A model generated the notes under the pieces. The model searched no databases and was not told the origin of the DNA. It saw nothing but the letters and a program-made list of their open reading frames with translations. Below are positions 1-9,584 of a stretch of 16,534 nucleotides of DNA, in pieces. Every line of letters starts with the position of its first letter. The first letter of the stretch is position 1. The DNA comes from Cerioporus squamosus. Lineage: Eukaryota > Basidiomycota > Agaricomycetes > Polyporales > Polyporaceae. A program made the translations under genes and the position numbers. The stretch is taken from positions 1 through 16,534 of the forward strand of contig JABYQS010000631.1 of NCBI GenBank assembly GCA_022592435.1, read 5' to 3'.

Positions 1-415
1 TCGACGTGGAGACCTACACGCACAGGCGACAACATCAGTCAGCACTGGGGCACATTGAAGGAAGGAAAGACAGGACGCACCTGGGAGGCTCTGCTGGAGC
101 TTCTCCGCCTTCTCTGGGTCGTCGAGGGAGAGCGTGTAGAGGTAGCGGGAGCACCGGATCTTGAACTTGGTCTTGGTCTTGCCACCGGCAACCCGCGGCG
201 CAATCTTCTTTATGCGCGCAGCTGGACGTGCAACAGACGGGAGGCGAAGTTGAGGACAAGGCGGGTGGGCGAGAGAAAGCAGGAGAAGCACGCACCCTTG
301 GCATCCTTCCTCCGGGCGATGTCAATGAACTGCTTGATGTCGCGGATTTCCTTGGGCTGCGAGGAGCACGGTGAGCATGGCAGGGTGCGGGCGAGAGGCA
401 GAGCGGGCGCACCAT
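1..415 (-). CDS. RPL38: 60S ribosomal protein L38 (eL38), 3' end cut by window edge
   Basis: Structural protein of the large cytosolic ribosomal subunit. Read on the minus strand, the exons are 415-413 (only the ATG), 356-296, 221-81 and 13-1, separated by GT...AG introns of 56, 74 and 67 nt. The spliced product begins [21 protein letters not shown], continues [17 protein letters not shown], then [15 protein letters not shown] and [15 protein letters not shown]. This matches the eL38 family along its whole length; the family is about 70-80 residues, so only the last few residues are missing. The start codon is chosen because it alone gives the family N-terminus once the first intron is removed. 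An intron directly after the ATG is a useful landmark. No defect is seen in the visible part. It is transcribed away from the hydrolase at 1420. Confidence 0.96.
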
Positions 416-1246
416 TTTGTCTTGAGGCTTGTCGCTGCTGTCGGTGCCGCCGTCGCGAATATCCTCTGTGCCCCCGACGCTTCCTGGGTGGCTGAGATCC
501 GATCGGGTACTGTACAGTTGCGGCACTTGCCGAGGCGCTCAAACCACAACGCTACTGAACGCCGCACATTCGAAATCGGAAACGACGTTAACGTTCATAC
601 TGCGTCCTATGCTGAGTGAAGTATACACCCCACAGCAACCCTGGTCACAGATATGGTCTTTACAGAATACCTCCTCACTGTGCCTCTCGCATGCAGCCAT
701 TGTGTTGTCCTCAGACGGTAGCATTGATTATACCCCTCTGATTCTACTACTAGTTACTCCGTACGGTGGCTACATGCCATGCGCTCTACATGCTCCTCTT
801 CGGAGTGAGTGTACATACAGGGGACGGAGCACCGAAGGAGCATTTCTCGTAGGTAGGTTCAGCCAACTCCTGCGCATGCTCCGCCCGCGCGTGTACGAGT
901 TGTTCTTGATCACCGTATTCATGTCTCTGACAATGACTCCTCGGAGCATTTTTGTGCCCTGCGAGCTACGTAACGGACCCAGGGTTGACCGTTTGAACCG
1001 ACATCCGAGGACTTCGATCATGGGTGACCGTGCCGTACCTACTAGGTGTCGGGTCGAGCGAGCCGCTGAACGGTTAGCTACAAGCTAGATGGGCGGCGTC
1101 AGCAGGTGCGTACCAGAACGCAAACTACACGAGAACGATATCGTCCACCACTCTCGTAGTCATCGCCTCATGGCATGTGCAGGGCGGCATCCGAGTGGTC
1201 ACTTCCGCCTGCGCCGCTCGAGAAGCATGATATTGAGCGCATTCGA

Positions 1247-1251
1247 CCAAT
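1247..1251 (+). promoter_or_regulatory. CCAAT box upstream of hydrolase 1
   Basis: CCAAT followed by GGGCGGG lies about 170 nt before the hydrolase 1 ATG. This is a usual position for a HAP/NF-Y-type element in fungi. It is only a five-base match, so function is inference. Confidence 0.35.
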
Positions 1252-1263
1252 GGGCGGGTCCTG

Positions 1264-1291
1264 GGCCAGCGCTGGCCGCTGGCCGCTGGCC
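1264..1291. repeat. Palindrome fused to a 3 x GCTGGCC tandem repeat
   Basis: GGCCAGCGCTGGCC (1264-1277) is a perfect inverted repeat. Its right arm starts a run of three exact GCTGGCC heptamers (1271-1291). It lies about 130-155 nt upstream of the hydrolase 1 start. It could be an operator-like site or simple replication slippage. Confidence 0.6.
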
Positions 1292-1419
1292 ACGGCAGCG
1301 GTGATGTTGTCGAGCTTCTGTGGTAGGGACAAGCCAGGGTTCGAGCGTCCGTCTGCTGCTTATTTGGACTGTTCCTCCAGAGCCTCGCATCTCCTCTTCA
1401 CTGGCACCCGCTATTCACC

Positions 1420-2643
1420 ATGCCTTCTATCAAGGTCGACGCCCAAGGCACTGAGTTGGCCTACTGTGACACCGGTGCCCCGCAGGGAACGCACCGGGAG
1501 AACAAGACTACCTCACCATCATCGCGATACACGGAATGGTATTCTGTGCACGTGAGGGGCGAACTTTCGTTGTCTCGGATGCCACTGAACACTTCACAGC
1601 TATCTTCGAGAGGATCATGAAGACCAGCGTAGATGCAGGCGTACGCTTCGTCGCCCTCAACCGTCGCGACTACCCAGGTTCTACCCCTCTGACCGAAGAC
1701 GACCTCCGAGTGCTCGAGTCCGGGACGGACGAGGAGCGGGCTGCATTCCTCCGCACGCAGGCCGTCCAGCTCGCCACCTTCATAGACCGATACATCAACA
1801 GAACAGCATCCCCGCGATCTCGCCGGACAGGAAGACCGGCGGCATCATCCTCCTCGGGTGGTCGCTGGGCTGCACGTTCGGTCTCTCCATCCTCTCTAAT
1901 GCCGATATCTACCCGGAAGCAACGCGTACCCGGCTCGCCCTGCACCTGCGGACCTACATCATGTTCGGTACGCACCCACTACTCGCGGACGCTCACTCAT
2001 GGTCTGGGTTGACGCCGCGGCGGATGCAGAACCACCCACCGTAGCCATCGGGTCCCCCCGCCCCAGCCAGCTCTGGTCGCCCGTCATCGACACCACCCTC
2101 CCCGCAGACCAACGCACCGCCGCCTTCGTCCTCTGGGTCACCTCCTACTTCACGCACGGCGACCTCTCCACGCGCGACCCCTCCGTGCTCTCCTACTGGG
2201 TCCCCGCCCGCACCCGCGTCCCCACTATCTACAACATGTCCCCCGCCGAGCACGCCCGCGCCGTCTACACGCCCCCAGGGGACAAGTCCGACATGCTCTT
2301 CATGTTCTTCTCCGAGCCCGCCATCCAGCAGACGTACCGCAAGGCGTGCTTCGACCCGACCGTCCGCGCCCTCTTCCCCGGCATGAAGATCTGCGTCCTG
2401 TCTGGGGACGCGACGTCGCCGCACGGCCTCCCGGCGTTCTGGAGCATGCAGGACGACGACGCGAAGCACGGGGGCGGGTTCATCGAGTTCGGGTGGGTGC
2501 CTGGGGCGAACCACTTCGTAAGGCTCATCATTCTTGCCACTATTGGCTCGTTGCTCCAGGCTGTCGCTCACGACCTGCCGCTCCAGTATTTTTGGGACGA
2601 GCCCAAGGGCATGTTGGAGAGGTTCCGGGAGTGCGCGTACTAA
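1420..2643 (+). pseudogene. Alpha/beta-hydrolase paralog 1 (Hyd1), two apparent frameshifts
   Basis: Homologue of the two hydrolases at 12406 and 14321. Exons are 1420-1551, 1600-1967, 2030-2517 and 2587-2643. The intron positions match the paralogs, and exons 3 and 4 have exactly the same lengths (488 and 57 nt). It starts MPSIKVDAQGTELAYCDTG, then AIHG (oxyanion-hole HG), RFVALNRRDYPGSTPL, nucleophile elbow GWSLG (1856-1870), SGDAT (likely acid) and GANHF (likely His). The frame is lost twice, each time by a one-base deficit: at about 1504-1506, where AAC-AA is followed by GAC TAC, and at about 1797-1801, where ATC-AA is followed by CAG AAC. Exon 3 has a very strong C-ending codon bias, and all catalytic motifs are kept, so inactivation must be recent if real; assembly error is an alternative. 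Introns 1 (48 nt) and 3 (69 nt) are multiples of three without stops. Confidence 0.8.
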
Positions 2644-2682
2644 GTAAGTAGCTGCCCGAAGCCGGGACTCAGGGGCTGAACA

Positions 2683-2703
2683 CAAACATGCTTTTCATGT
2701 TTG
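2683..2703. repeat. 8-bp perfect hairpin just after hydrolase 1
   Basis: CAAACATG, a five-base CTTTT loop, then CATGTTTG, about 40 nt past the Hyd1 stop. It lies in the probable 3' UTR and could be an RNA hairpin. A role in 3'-end formation is speculation. Confidence 0.55.
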
Positions 2704-3941
2704 CGAGCCGGGGAACTGGACAAGGTTGAACGTTAAGGTCTTGCGCGCGGGGACGCATGCGGCCTGATGTGTTCCGTTGCAATGATAGTGTACAAGCTGT
2801 CTCGTTGTACTATATATGCTTTGGAGCGGTGGAGTCGTCCGAGTCGAGATGCGATCTCTCAACCTGCGAGTCCATGTGAGGCACGGCCAACTTCCCTGAA
2901 GATGTCCACTTGGTATGAGGCCAAACACGTCGAAGTGCTCGTGCCAAACAGCATGTGGCTTGCTCGATCTCGAGTTGATGGTGTCCGGGCAATACATCCA
3001 TGGGCCATTCACCAGGATCTCCCTCTTTCGGTGTACCTTGTGCGTAGCGACCGACTTTACCAATCCCTCCCCCCCTCAGAGCATCCATCGCGCCGACACG
3101 AATTTGAAGCTGCGAGACCCGCCACAGCTTGTTACCACCTGAGAGGATTCTGTTCCTCTCGTCGTACCCTCACCAAACCCGGGGCGCAAGACCTCGTCCT
3201 GGTCTCGGAAATGTGCATCTACCAGGTACTTACCTTGAATTCACCGCTATCTTCCCCAGGCCTCCAAGCTGCAAGACAGGACCGGTTACCCGCTGGGTAA
3301 TCGTCAGCTGCCTATGGCCTCACACATCACACCGCGCAGTGCACGCACACTCAAGAAAAAGAACAACTACGATATGTAACTAGATACATGCACATAACGT
3401 GGAACCTGGTCTCTTGCGAGTTGCGCATCATGTCTGTCTGGTCTGTACGCACTTAGGAGGAGAGAGAGCACTACTAGAATAACGCATACAAAACTGCGAC
3501 GGGGACATATCAAGAGAACACTACGTATGTGTATGTACGCAAGTCGATAGTACGCGCAATGACCATCATTCACGAAACCGAGCACTGAATAACATAAACA
3601 TGAACATGAACGTGAGGCAAGCAGATAGGTTGTACATTATACAACGAGGCAGGTGGGTAGGGTGTCGCGGCGGGTACGTATCACAGAAGGAGCGCGGAGA
3701 GTAGAAAATGGCGGGTAGGATGCAGAGAGTGGAAAAAGAGGGATAGCGGATAGGAGAGATAGGATGTAGGTGTCGCAAGATCGGATACGTGAGAGAACAG
3801 CGTGGGCAGAGCATCGAGCGCATCGCACGCCGCACGCCGGTCGGAAAGCTGCAAGAACGGAGGCAGAGACAACAAAAACAAGCACACCAAGAAGAACACA
3901 GCCGCGGGGATGCGCGGATATCGCACTCGACGCTCGGACGC
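2704..3941. other. Gene-poor stretch between hydrolase 1 and the nuclear-protein gene
   Basis: About 1.2 kb between two convergent genes. Several short open frames exist on both strands, but none has recognisable motifs, neighbour-like codon bias or consistent splice sites. The minus-strand frames at about 2810-3088 look slightly protein-like, but I cannot assign them. The right part (3570-3941) is probably the 3' UTR of the minus-strand gene; it has a short imperfect ACATGA-type repeat near 3594-3614. Confidence 0.5.
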
Positions 3942-5291
3942 CTATCCCCGACGCGCAGGGCCGAGCGCACGCTTGATCGGGTCGCTGCGGTCCTTCTCCG
4001 GGAGCTCAGGGACCTCGCGGCTGCGGCTGCTCGGACGCGTGCGCGGCGCATCGCCGTCCGCGAGCACGCCCTTGCGCATGCGCTTCGCGATGTTCGCCGC
4101 CAGCGCGGCGGACATCACCTCCACGTCCTCCTCCTCTCTCGCCGTTGACGTTGACGTCGACGGCCCGGCCGCGGGCTTCTTCGACGCGCCTTCGGGGCTC
4201 GACGCAGAGCCTGCCCGCGCGCGCTTGCTCGAACTCGGGGTGGGGGACGTCGGCACGGGAACGGTCGAGTGCGCCCGCCTGCGGGCGACGTCGTGTTTCC
4301 GGGCCTCGGGGAAGAGCAGCTTGGGGACGCAGGCGTCCGAGGGCGAGTAGTCGGGGTGGTGGACGGGGAGCCGTGCACGGGCCTCTGCTTCTGCGGCCAC
4401 CTCCTCGGCAACGTAGTGGGGGTTCAGCATCTCGGTCTTGACGCCCCGGCTAGAGAAGAGTTAGACGCGAGAGACAGAGAGGTGTGATGAGGACGCACAA
4501 AACCATGGTGATCGTAGGCTTCTCGACGTGCTTCTTGGGCGTACGCGGCTCCGGTGAGCTGTCGGTGGCAGGAACGGAGCCAGGAGAGGAGTCGGCGAGG
4601 AAGGGGTTGTTGGGGGAGTCGCGCTCGGGCAAGGCGGGCTTCTTGTCCTTTCTCTCCTTTGCCTTGTGGGTGGTCGGGGGAGGGGTGGCCAGGCGGGGGA
4701 CGATGGCAGGAGCCCTGCGAGAGGGCGGGGGAGAGAACAAGCCGGTGTGGCCACGGCGGAGGAGGTGGGGGGCAGGCGGTGGAGAGGACGAGGGGGAACG
4801 GGTGCGGGAACGCGCACGGGTGGTGGTGCGGTTCGCGTGAGCCTTGTGCTTGGAGTGACCACTGCCGGAGGCGACGGCGGTGGACGACGAAGGCTGGTCC
4901 TCGCCGAGCCAGAACTGCTCCTCTGCACGGACTCGCTGAGCTCCTCTGCGATCGCGTCGAGGGTCATGGTCTTCCGCCTCTTGTTGCCCACGGCAACCCC
5001 ACCAAGCCTTCGAGACTCGCTGGGACCGTCCTCCCTATCTGACTCGGGCTCGGGGACATCGTGGTCGTCGTCGTCCTCGGAGGAGGAGTCGGTGACACGG
5101 GAGCGAGAGCGACGTTTGCGCTTGTGGGTGGTCCGTGGAGGGGTGGGCGGGAGAGCCGCTGTGGCAGACGCAGCGCGCTGTGGGATGGGTCTCTTGACGG
5201 GCATGGAGGAGTCTGCTGCAGGCTGTGGGGGCGGGGCAGGGCGAGAGGAGGGGCCTGCGCCGGAGTGTTTGGCAGCTCGAACCCGCGGCAT
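3942..5291 (-). CDS. Pro/Ser-rich basic, probably nuclear protein of unknown function (one frameshift)
   Basis: Not recognised. It starts at ATG 5291-5289 (MPRVRAAKHSGAG). Exon 1 runs to 4499. An intron at 4498-4450 (GTGCGT...CTAG, 49 nt) joins ITMVF to RGVKTEMLNPHYV, and the stop is at 3942. The product is about 433 residues. The N-terminal half is low-complexity, with basic nuclear-localisation-like runs (HKRKRRSRSR, NKRRK), an acidic stretch (SSEDDDDHD) and CDK-like sites (TPPR, TPKK). The best-ordered part spans the splice: PTITMVFRGVKTEMLNP, then LPVHHPDYSPSDACVPKLLF, which looks like a conserved short domain. The frame changes near 4920-4923: MTLDAIAEELSESVQ is followed by EQFWLGEDQ in the next frame, consistent with one missing base. 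Transcribed divergently from the protease gene. A regulated nuclear or cell-cycle role is inference only. Confidence 0.7.
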
Positions 5292-5439
5292 CGTGCAAGA
5301 TCGATTGTGTCGTCGCGGGGTCGTGAGTGAATGCGCAGGAAAGGAGGAGGAGGAGGAAAGAGCGGAAGGCAGCAGCAACGGCAACCAGCAGCAACCAGCC
5401 AAGCACGATCCCGACCCGCCACAACCGCCAACTCGAACA
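5292..5439. promoter_or_regulatory. Compact bidirectional promoter
   Basis: The two start codons, at 5291 (minus) and 5440 (plus), are only 148 bp apart, so both genes must use this interval for promoter and 5' UTRs. It contains a purine-rich GGAGGA tract (about 5340-5362) and an A/C-rich leader just before the protease ATG. No TATA box is seen. Confidence 0.6.
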
Positions 5440-7588
5440 ATGCCCGCCCCCAAACACCGCACAACACCCCCTAGCGCCCGTCCGCGTCTTGTGCCCGAGT
5501 CCGGCGCCAAGTGCATGCTGCTCCTCCTCGCCCTCGCCTTCTTCTGGGCCTCGCTCTACGCTCTCCGTGCTCGCCGTAGATGCAATGCCCCCGCCGCCTT
5601 CCTCCCCGCCCCGTCCTCCTCCTCGTCCGCGGCCTCCCCGGTCTTGTTCGCGTCGCGCGGCACTCGCATAACCCTCCACAACTTCCATCTGTCTGCACAC
5701 CTATCCTTTTTCAATGACATCCACCTTTACGCGTCTGCTCGGTTGAGGAGAAGCCGATGGAAGGCGTTCGTGACGTTGGCGTACGACGCGGGAAGTCTCT
5801 TCGGCGTCCTTGGCATGGTAGGATCCCTCTTGCTACTCGTCTGGGCCTCCGTCCAGCTAGCACTATCCCTGTACGACAAACCATACCCCGTTCTGCCCCC
5901 TCATACCCCTGCCCTGCGCAAGCGTGACGTGCTCCCAGACGTTGCGTCCAGCTCACATCATGTCCCCTTGACCTTGATTGTGAGTCCGTCCCCAGTGGCG
6001 CGTGGCAGACCAGCCGACGATACACTACCCAGATTCCTGGTGTCACCACGCCCTTGAGCGATCTTCCTATCCTCCTCCTCTCGCTGCTGACAACACAAGT
6101 CGTACACGAACTCGGCCACGCCGTCGCCGCAGCCCTGTACGCACCTCCTACTCTCCCTTCGTCCCTCGCTGACTCTCCCCGCAGTGAATCCGTATCCCTG
6201 AGCGCAGTCGGCCTCGGCCTGACCGTCCTCCTTCCCTCCGCATTCGTCGCCTTCCCCGCTGGCGAAGTCGACTCCCTCCCTCCCCGGCCCCGTCTCCGCC
6301 TCATCTCCGCCGGCGCGTTCCACAACCTGCTCTTCTGGCTCGCCCTCGCCGCGTTCAGCTCGGCACGTCTCTCCTCCATACTCTGGCCCCTGCTCGGGTA
6401 CAGCGACGTCAGCCGGTACGGACGCGTCGTTCTGGGCGTGGAAGAGGTCAGTGCTACTCATCCGCATGCTCTAGCAATCGCTTGACGTTCCCCAAGAGTT
6501 CCCCGCTTTACGCCCACCTTCCAGTCGGCGCAGTCATCTACAAGGTCGGCGACGACACTCTCGACACGGGCCTAGGCGCCGCCGAGCGATGGGAAGCACT
6601 CCTCACCCACCGACCCTCCCCCTCCGACCACGCTCCTACTCTCGGCTGGTGCGCTGAGGAACCCTGGTTCGCAGGTGCGTTCCTGCCCGCCCCGTTTGTT
6701 CGTCCTTACTGATTTCACCCCCTCCAGCTCAGGACACCTCCTGCTGCTCCTCATCACACCCGGCGATCCCCACCCAAGCCTGCTTCGCCCCGTCCAGCGA
6801 CCCCTCCTTCGAGCGCTGCGTCGACCCGCTCCTCTTCCTCAACTCCGACTCCGACACGTCCGCCCCTAAGCACAGGTGCACGACCGCCGTCGACTGCGGC
6901 CACGCCCAGCTCTGCGTCCGCCCGCGGAGCGACCAAGCGCTGCTCGCCCTGACGCTGCACATCCCCCCGTGGCTGCGGCGAGACGGCGAGGACAGCGCGG
7001 AGCGCACAGTCGTATGGCAGGGCGACAGCACCGAGATCCTGCACGAAGGTCAGTCTCCGAGTTCTGTCCCCGTCGCCCGTGTCCTGACGGGAAGCACCCA
7101 CGTGAACAGTCCTCGTCGGCGACTGGCTCCCCCGATCCCGGATGCTGCCCACCAGCCTCCCCGCACTCTTCAGCCAGCTTCACATGTACGCACCCCTCTC
7201 GCCCTATTCACCCGCTCTCGGTTCAGACACTGACCGCGTGCACCCCCACGACAGGTACCTCACCACCCTCACCCTCTCGCTCTACTTCTTCAACCTCCTC
7301 CCCCTCCCGTTCCTCGACGGCGGCCAGCTCCTCGACGCCCTCCACTCCTGGTCATCATCGCCCTCCTCCTCGTCTTACGCTGCGACGTCGATCCCCCTCA
7401 GCGAGCTCGAAGGCGGAGACCCGGACCCGGACACCGACCCTAGCAGACGACCTCGACCTGCTGCTGCTGCCCCTCCGGCCCGCGGGCGGAAGTACGAGGA
7501 CGTGCGACGGGCGGTGCATGTGTGCGCGGGCGCGTTGTTGGGGACTTGTGTCGTGCTCGGTCTCGCGAATGCATATCTGGACCGCTGA
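5440..7588 (+). CDS. Site-2-type intramembrane zinc metalloprotease (M50/S2P family)
   Basis: Predicted membrane protease of the S2P family, which releases membrane-bound transcription factors such as SREBP by cutting inside the bilayer; the basidiomycete counterpart is Stp1 of Cryptococcus. Exons: 5440-5979, 6033-6446, 6497-6674, 6728-7048, 7110-7185 and 7255-7588, giving 620 residues. Visible parts: membrane segments at about 25-42 and 119-145; the zinc site HELGH at 205-209 within a hydrophobic helix; a Cys-rich probably lumenal segment at about 380-450; and NLLPLPFLDGGQ with the third ligand Asp531. The last intron (7186-7254, 69 nt) is frame-neutral and stop-free, so its removal is inferred from GTACGC...CACGACAG and from better continuity (SQLHM-YLTTLTLSLYFF). 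The ATG at 5440 is chosen because it precedes the first membrane segment; the frame is open further upstream but there it runs antisense to the neighbour gene. No defects seen. Confidence 0.92.
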
Positions 7589-7771
7589 AGCCTAGAGACG
7601 TCGGCAGGGAGGGCAGCGACGCACACGGGCGGATCCGATTCTGGGGCCGCGCCCAAGCAGGCACGTAAGTGGTCTGAGCATCCCCGGTGCAGCCCGCCTT
7701 CGAACCAGTTCCCGTGAGGAATCGCGCGAAAGCGGTGGATGACCATCGACGACGCAGGACGCAGAATATCT

Positions 7772-7791
7772 CGTATATATTTATATATACG
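7772..7791. repeat. AT-rich palindrome downstream of the protease gene
   Basis: CGTATATA, four bases, TATATACG, about 185 nt past the protease stop. It could mark the transcript 3' end (AT-rich efficiency element) or form a cruciform. Function unproven. Confidence 0.5.
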
Positions 7792-8179
7792 CGCGGCGAC
7801 CTCCTCGTCTAACTGCCTGCCTGCCTGCCCGGAACTCGGGCTCTGGTCGAATATCCCTGCGCAACCGCACGAGCAGCACTCTAACTGTCCATACGCCATC
7901 ACCGTGTCGTCCTACGATCCTGTCCGTTGCATGCGTCCCCGTTCGTCACCCACCCACGCCGGACGGACGCGGCACGCCCTTACTTATCATTCGCTTTTTG
8001 CTCTATGTGAAACACCGAGTCTGATAGAAACGGTTCGCCGTGCCACTGAACGTTAACTGTTGACCATTCGCGTTGCGCGCTCCGAAGGCAACGCACGCCA
8101 CCTTGAAACGTCTGCGTCGCACCTCAGAAGTCAGAACTAAGTTCTAACGGAACGCCGCAAAAGGTTACATACATAGGAT

Positions 8180-8226
8180 GGTGCTCTGTCACTGTGGGTG
8201 TTATCTTGCTGCGGGGGCAGAGCACC
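8180..8226. repeat. Perfect 9-bp inverted repeat
   Basis: GGTGCTCTG at 8180-8188 and its exact reverse complement CAGAGCACC at 8218-8226, with a 29-nt loop. Confidence 0.55.
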
Positions 8227-8300
8227 GAGCGCGGCTATCGTCGTACGAGGCTACGAGCGAAGCACATAAGTACGGGGTCCAGACCCACTCTGAGCCTGAG

Positions 8301-8331
8301 TGCAGGGTGTTGGGTACACACATACCCTGCA
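8301..8331. repeat. Perfect 8-bp inverted repeat
   Basis: TGCAGGGT at 8301-8308 and ACCCTGCA at 8324-8331, with a 15-nt loop. It is flanked on the left by further short self-complementary pieces (CACTC...GAGTG, 8286-8302). Confidence 0.5.
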
Positions 8332-8468
8332 TGGCTAAACGAGGTACAAAGGCTCCGGTCGGCGCACAGACAAAACACTCGCATCATCGAATGAGCTCTA
8401 GTACATGTATGGGTACTCAGAGGTACCTATGTATTGCCTCTGATAATGCGCATTGTATATCAATACTT

Positions 8469-8633
8469 ATGGGCTCCGGCGTCCCTGGGCGTCCGCTGTT
8501 CATGGAGGGAGCTCCCATGGGGCAACGGTCCATCTGCTCGGACGACTCTGAGTCGGAAACCGTCGGGGACGATGTCAACCACCTGAACCCCGATACGCGT
8601 AAACGACAGCGATCGGGGACGTCTCGTATGTAG
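8469..8633 (+). CDS. Small open frame, doubtful
   Basis: A 54-codon frame from an ATG at 8469 to TAG at 8631. The C-terminal part is strongly charged (DDSESETVGDD, then TRKRQRSG), and the codons are more GC-ending than the surroundings. It matches nothing I recognise and has no visible splice partners. It may be a tiny gene, the last exon of a decayed gene, or chance. Confidence 0.15.
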   Translation: MGSGVPGRPLFMEGAPMGQRSICSDDSESETVGDDVNHLNPDTRKRQRSGTSRM

Positions 8634-9578
8634 AAGTCCCGCAGAGCTTCGAATGCCCGAAACATAATCGATATCATTCGTGTCCTACAGCGCGGCCTAA
8701 AGGCACTGGCAATGCCACCCTAACCACCACCTCATTCCGAGTCGGACTCTCGCGTTCGTTGTCGCTGTGGCCACCTACGTAATAGCCAGGGGACTCGGAG
8801 GTATTCTGGCAACTGTTCCCGGTTCGATGCGACTTATTCACGTGGTTACAATCTGCCACTGGGTCAGAACTTAGCATTCATGCATCCTTCGCAGTTGCCA
8901 CAGGCCACTCGACAGGAACAGAAGAGCTATACTCGTCTTGAATATCATCAACGTCGACAGGGAGAGCCGGGTTGCTGTCAGCAGTGTCATAGAGCGATAT
9001 GGTCGTCGAGAGCAAGCTGACCCGGCTCGGCCGCTCGGGTCCATCACGCCGTGGCGTTCTGTACCGCCTGAAACGGTCGTAGCAGCGTGGCGCTCGCCTG
9101 CGCATCTCGTCTTTGCACCCCCATCACTCAATGCTCCCGAGTTCTTCTGACACTGTAACCTGTTCCTCACTTGCTCTCGCAGCCTCCAAACCAACCTAGG
9201 CAAGCATGTCGCTGACGTGCGGCGGCGGGGCCCGGGGAGAGCAGATCATCCCCTCTCCTTCTCACGGGAAGCACAGTAGCTCCCGGACTACCTTCCACCA
9301 CTAGCTTCCACGCCACGATGTCCCGTTCTCGACTTGCTCTTCCCGGACGGGCGTGATCATGTAATAAAACTCTCCCAGGCAGTATAGGCCCTCACTAGGC
9401 CTCACTGGTCGCTAGCCCTCGCCCTACATCTCCGCGTCTTCGCTTCTCCGCCTCGCCCGTCCGCTATTTAACTCCGCTGCGAGCCGTACCTGCATCAGAT
9501 TTCCGAGCCCCGAAGACACACCTCGTACCCTCTCGTACCGAATACGTACCCGCGCGCACCCACCCACCCCGACGGGCA

Positions 9579-9584
9579 TATAAG
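9579..9584 (+). promoter_or_regulatory. TATA box of the P450 gene
   Basis: TATAAG in the context GGGCATATAAGTGAGGCAC, 127-132 nt before the P450 ATG. A similar TAAGT...GAGGCAC string follows the TATA-like box of hydrolase 2 at 12336. Confidence 0.5.

Larger units (their letters stand above)
416..1419. other. Intergenic region between divergent RPL38 and hydrolase 1
   Basis: About 1 kb holding the promoters of RPL38 (leftward) and hydrolase 1 (rightward). No gene is supported. A long plus-strand open frame runs to 1088, but it lacks a good start, has mixed third-position bases unlike the GC3-rich neighbours, and resembles no family I know. Near hydrolase 1 there is a CCAAT box (1247-1251), a perfect 14-nt palindrome (GGCCAGCGCTGGCC, 1264-1277) and three tandem copies of GCTGGCC (1271-1291). 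No clear TATA box precedes 1420; TTATTTGG at about 1360 is the nearest AT-rich stretch. Confidence 0.6.

Noticed and set aside
429..1088. Long plus-strand open frame next to RPL38
   Set aside because: It does not begin at an ATG, has no GC3 bias like true genes here, and shows no motifs; it covers the RPL38 promoter.
2704..3560. Possible second P450 or hydrolase relic downstream of hydrolase 1
   Set aside because: I found no matching motifs or exon-length segments from either family.
3566..4430. Arg-rich frames on both strands over the end of the minus-strand gene
   Set aside because: These are GC-rich shadow frames of the coding exon or of its 3' UTR.
4921..4991. A 71-nt GTGGGC...CAGAG intron that would repair the frame of the minus-strand gene
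   Set aside because: It would remove the coding-like NKRRKTMTLDAIAEELS segment and uses a weak donor and acceptor. The 8-nt GTGCAGAG skip at 4928-4921 is too short for an intron. A one-base loss is simpler.
4666..5439. Upstream extension of the protease reading frame
   Set aside because: The frame is open, but it lies antisense to the Pro/Ser-rich gene and starts at no convincing ATG; the family-like membrane protein begins at 5440.
8281..8345. tRNA-like cloverleaf pieces
   Set aside because: No T-loop consensus (GGTTCGA), no acceptor stem of seven pairs, and the stems do not fit tRNA spacing.
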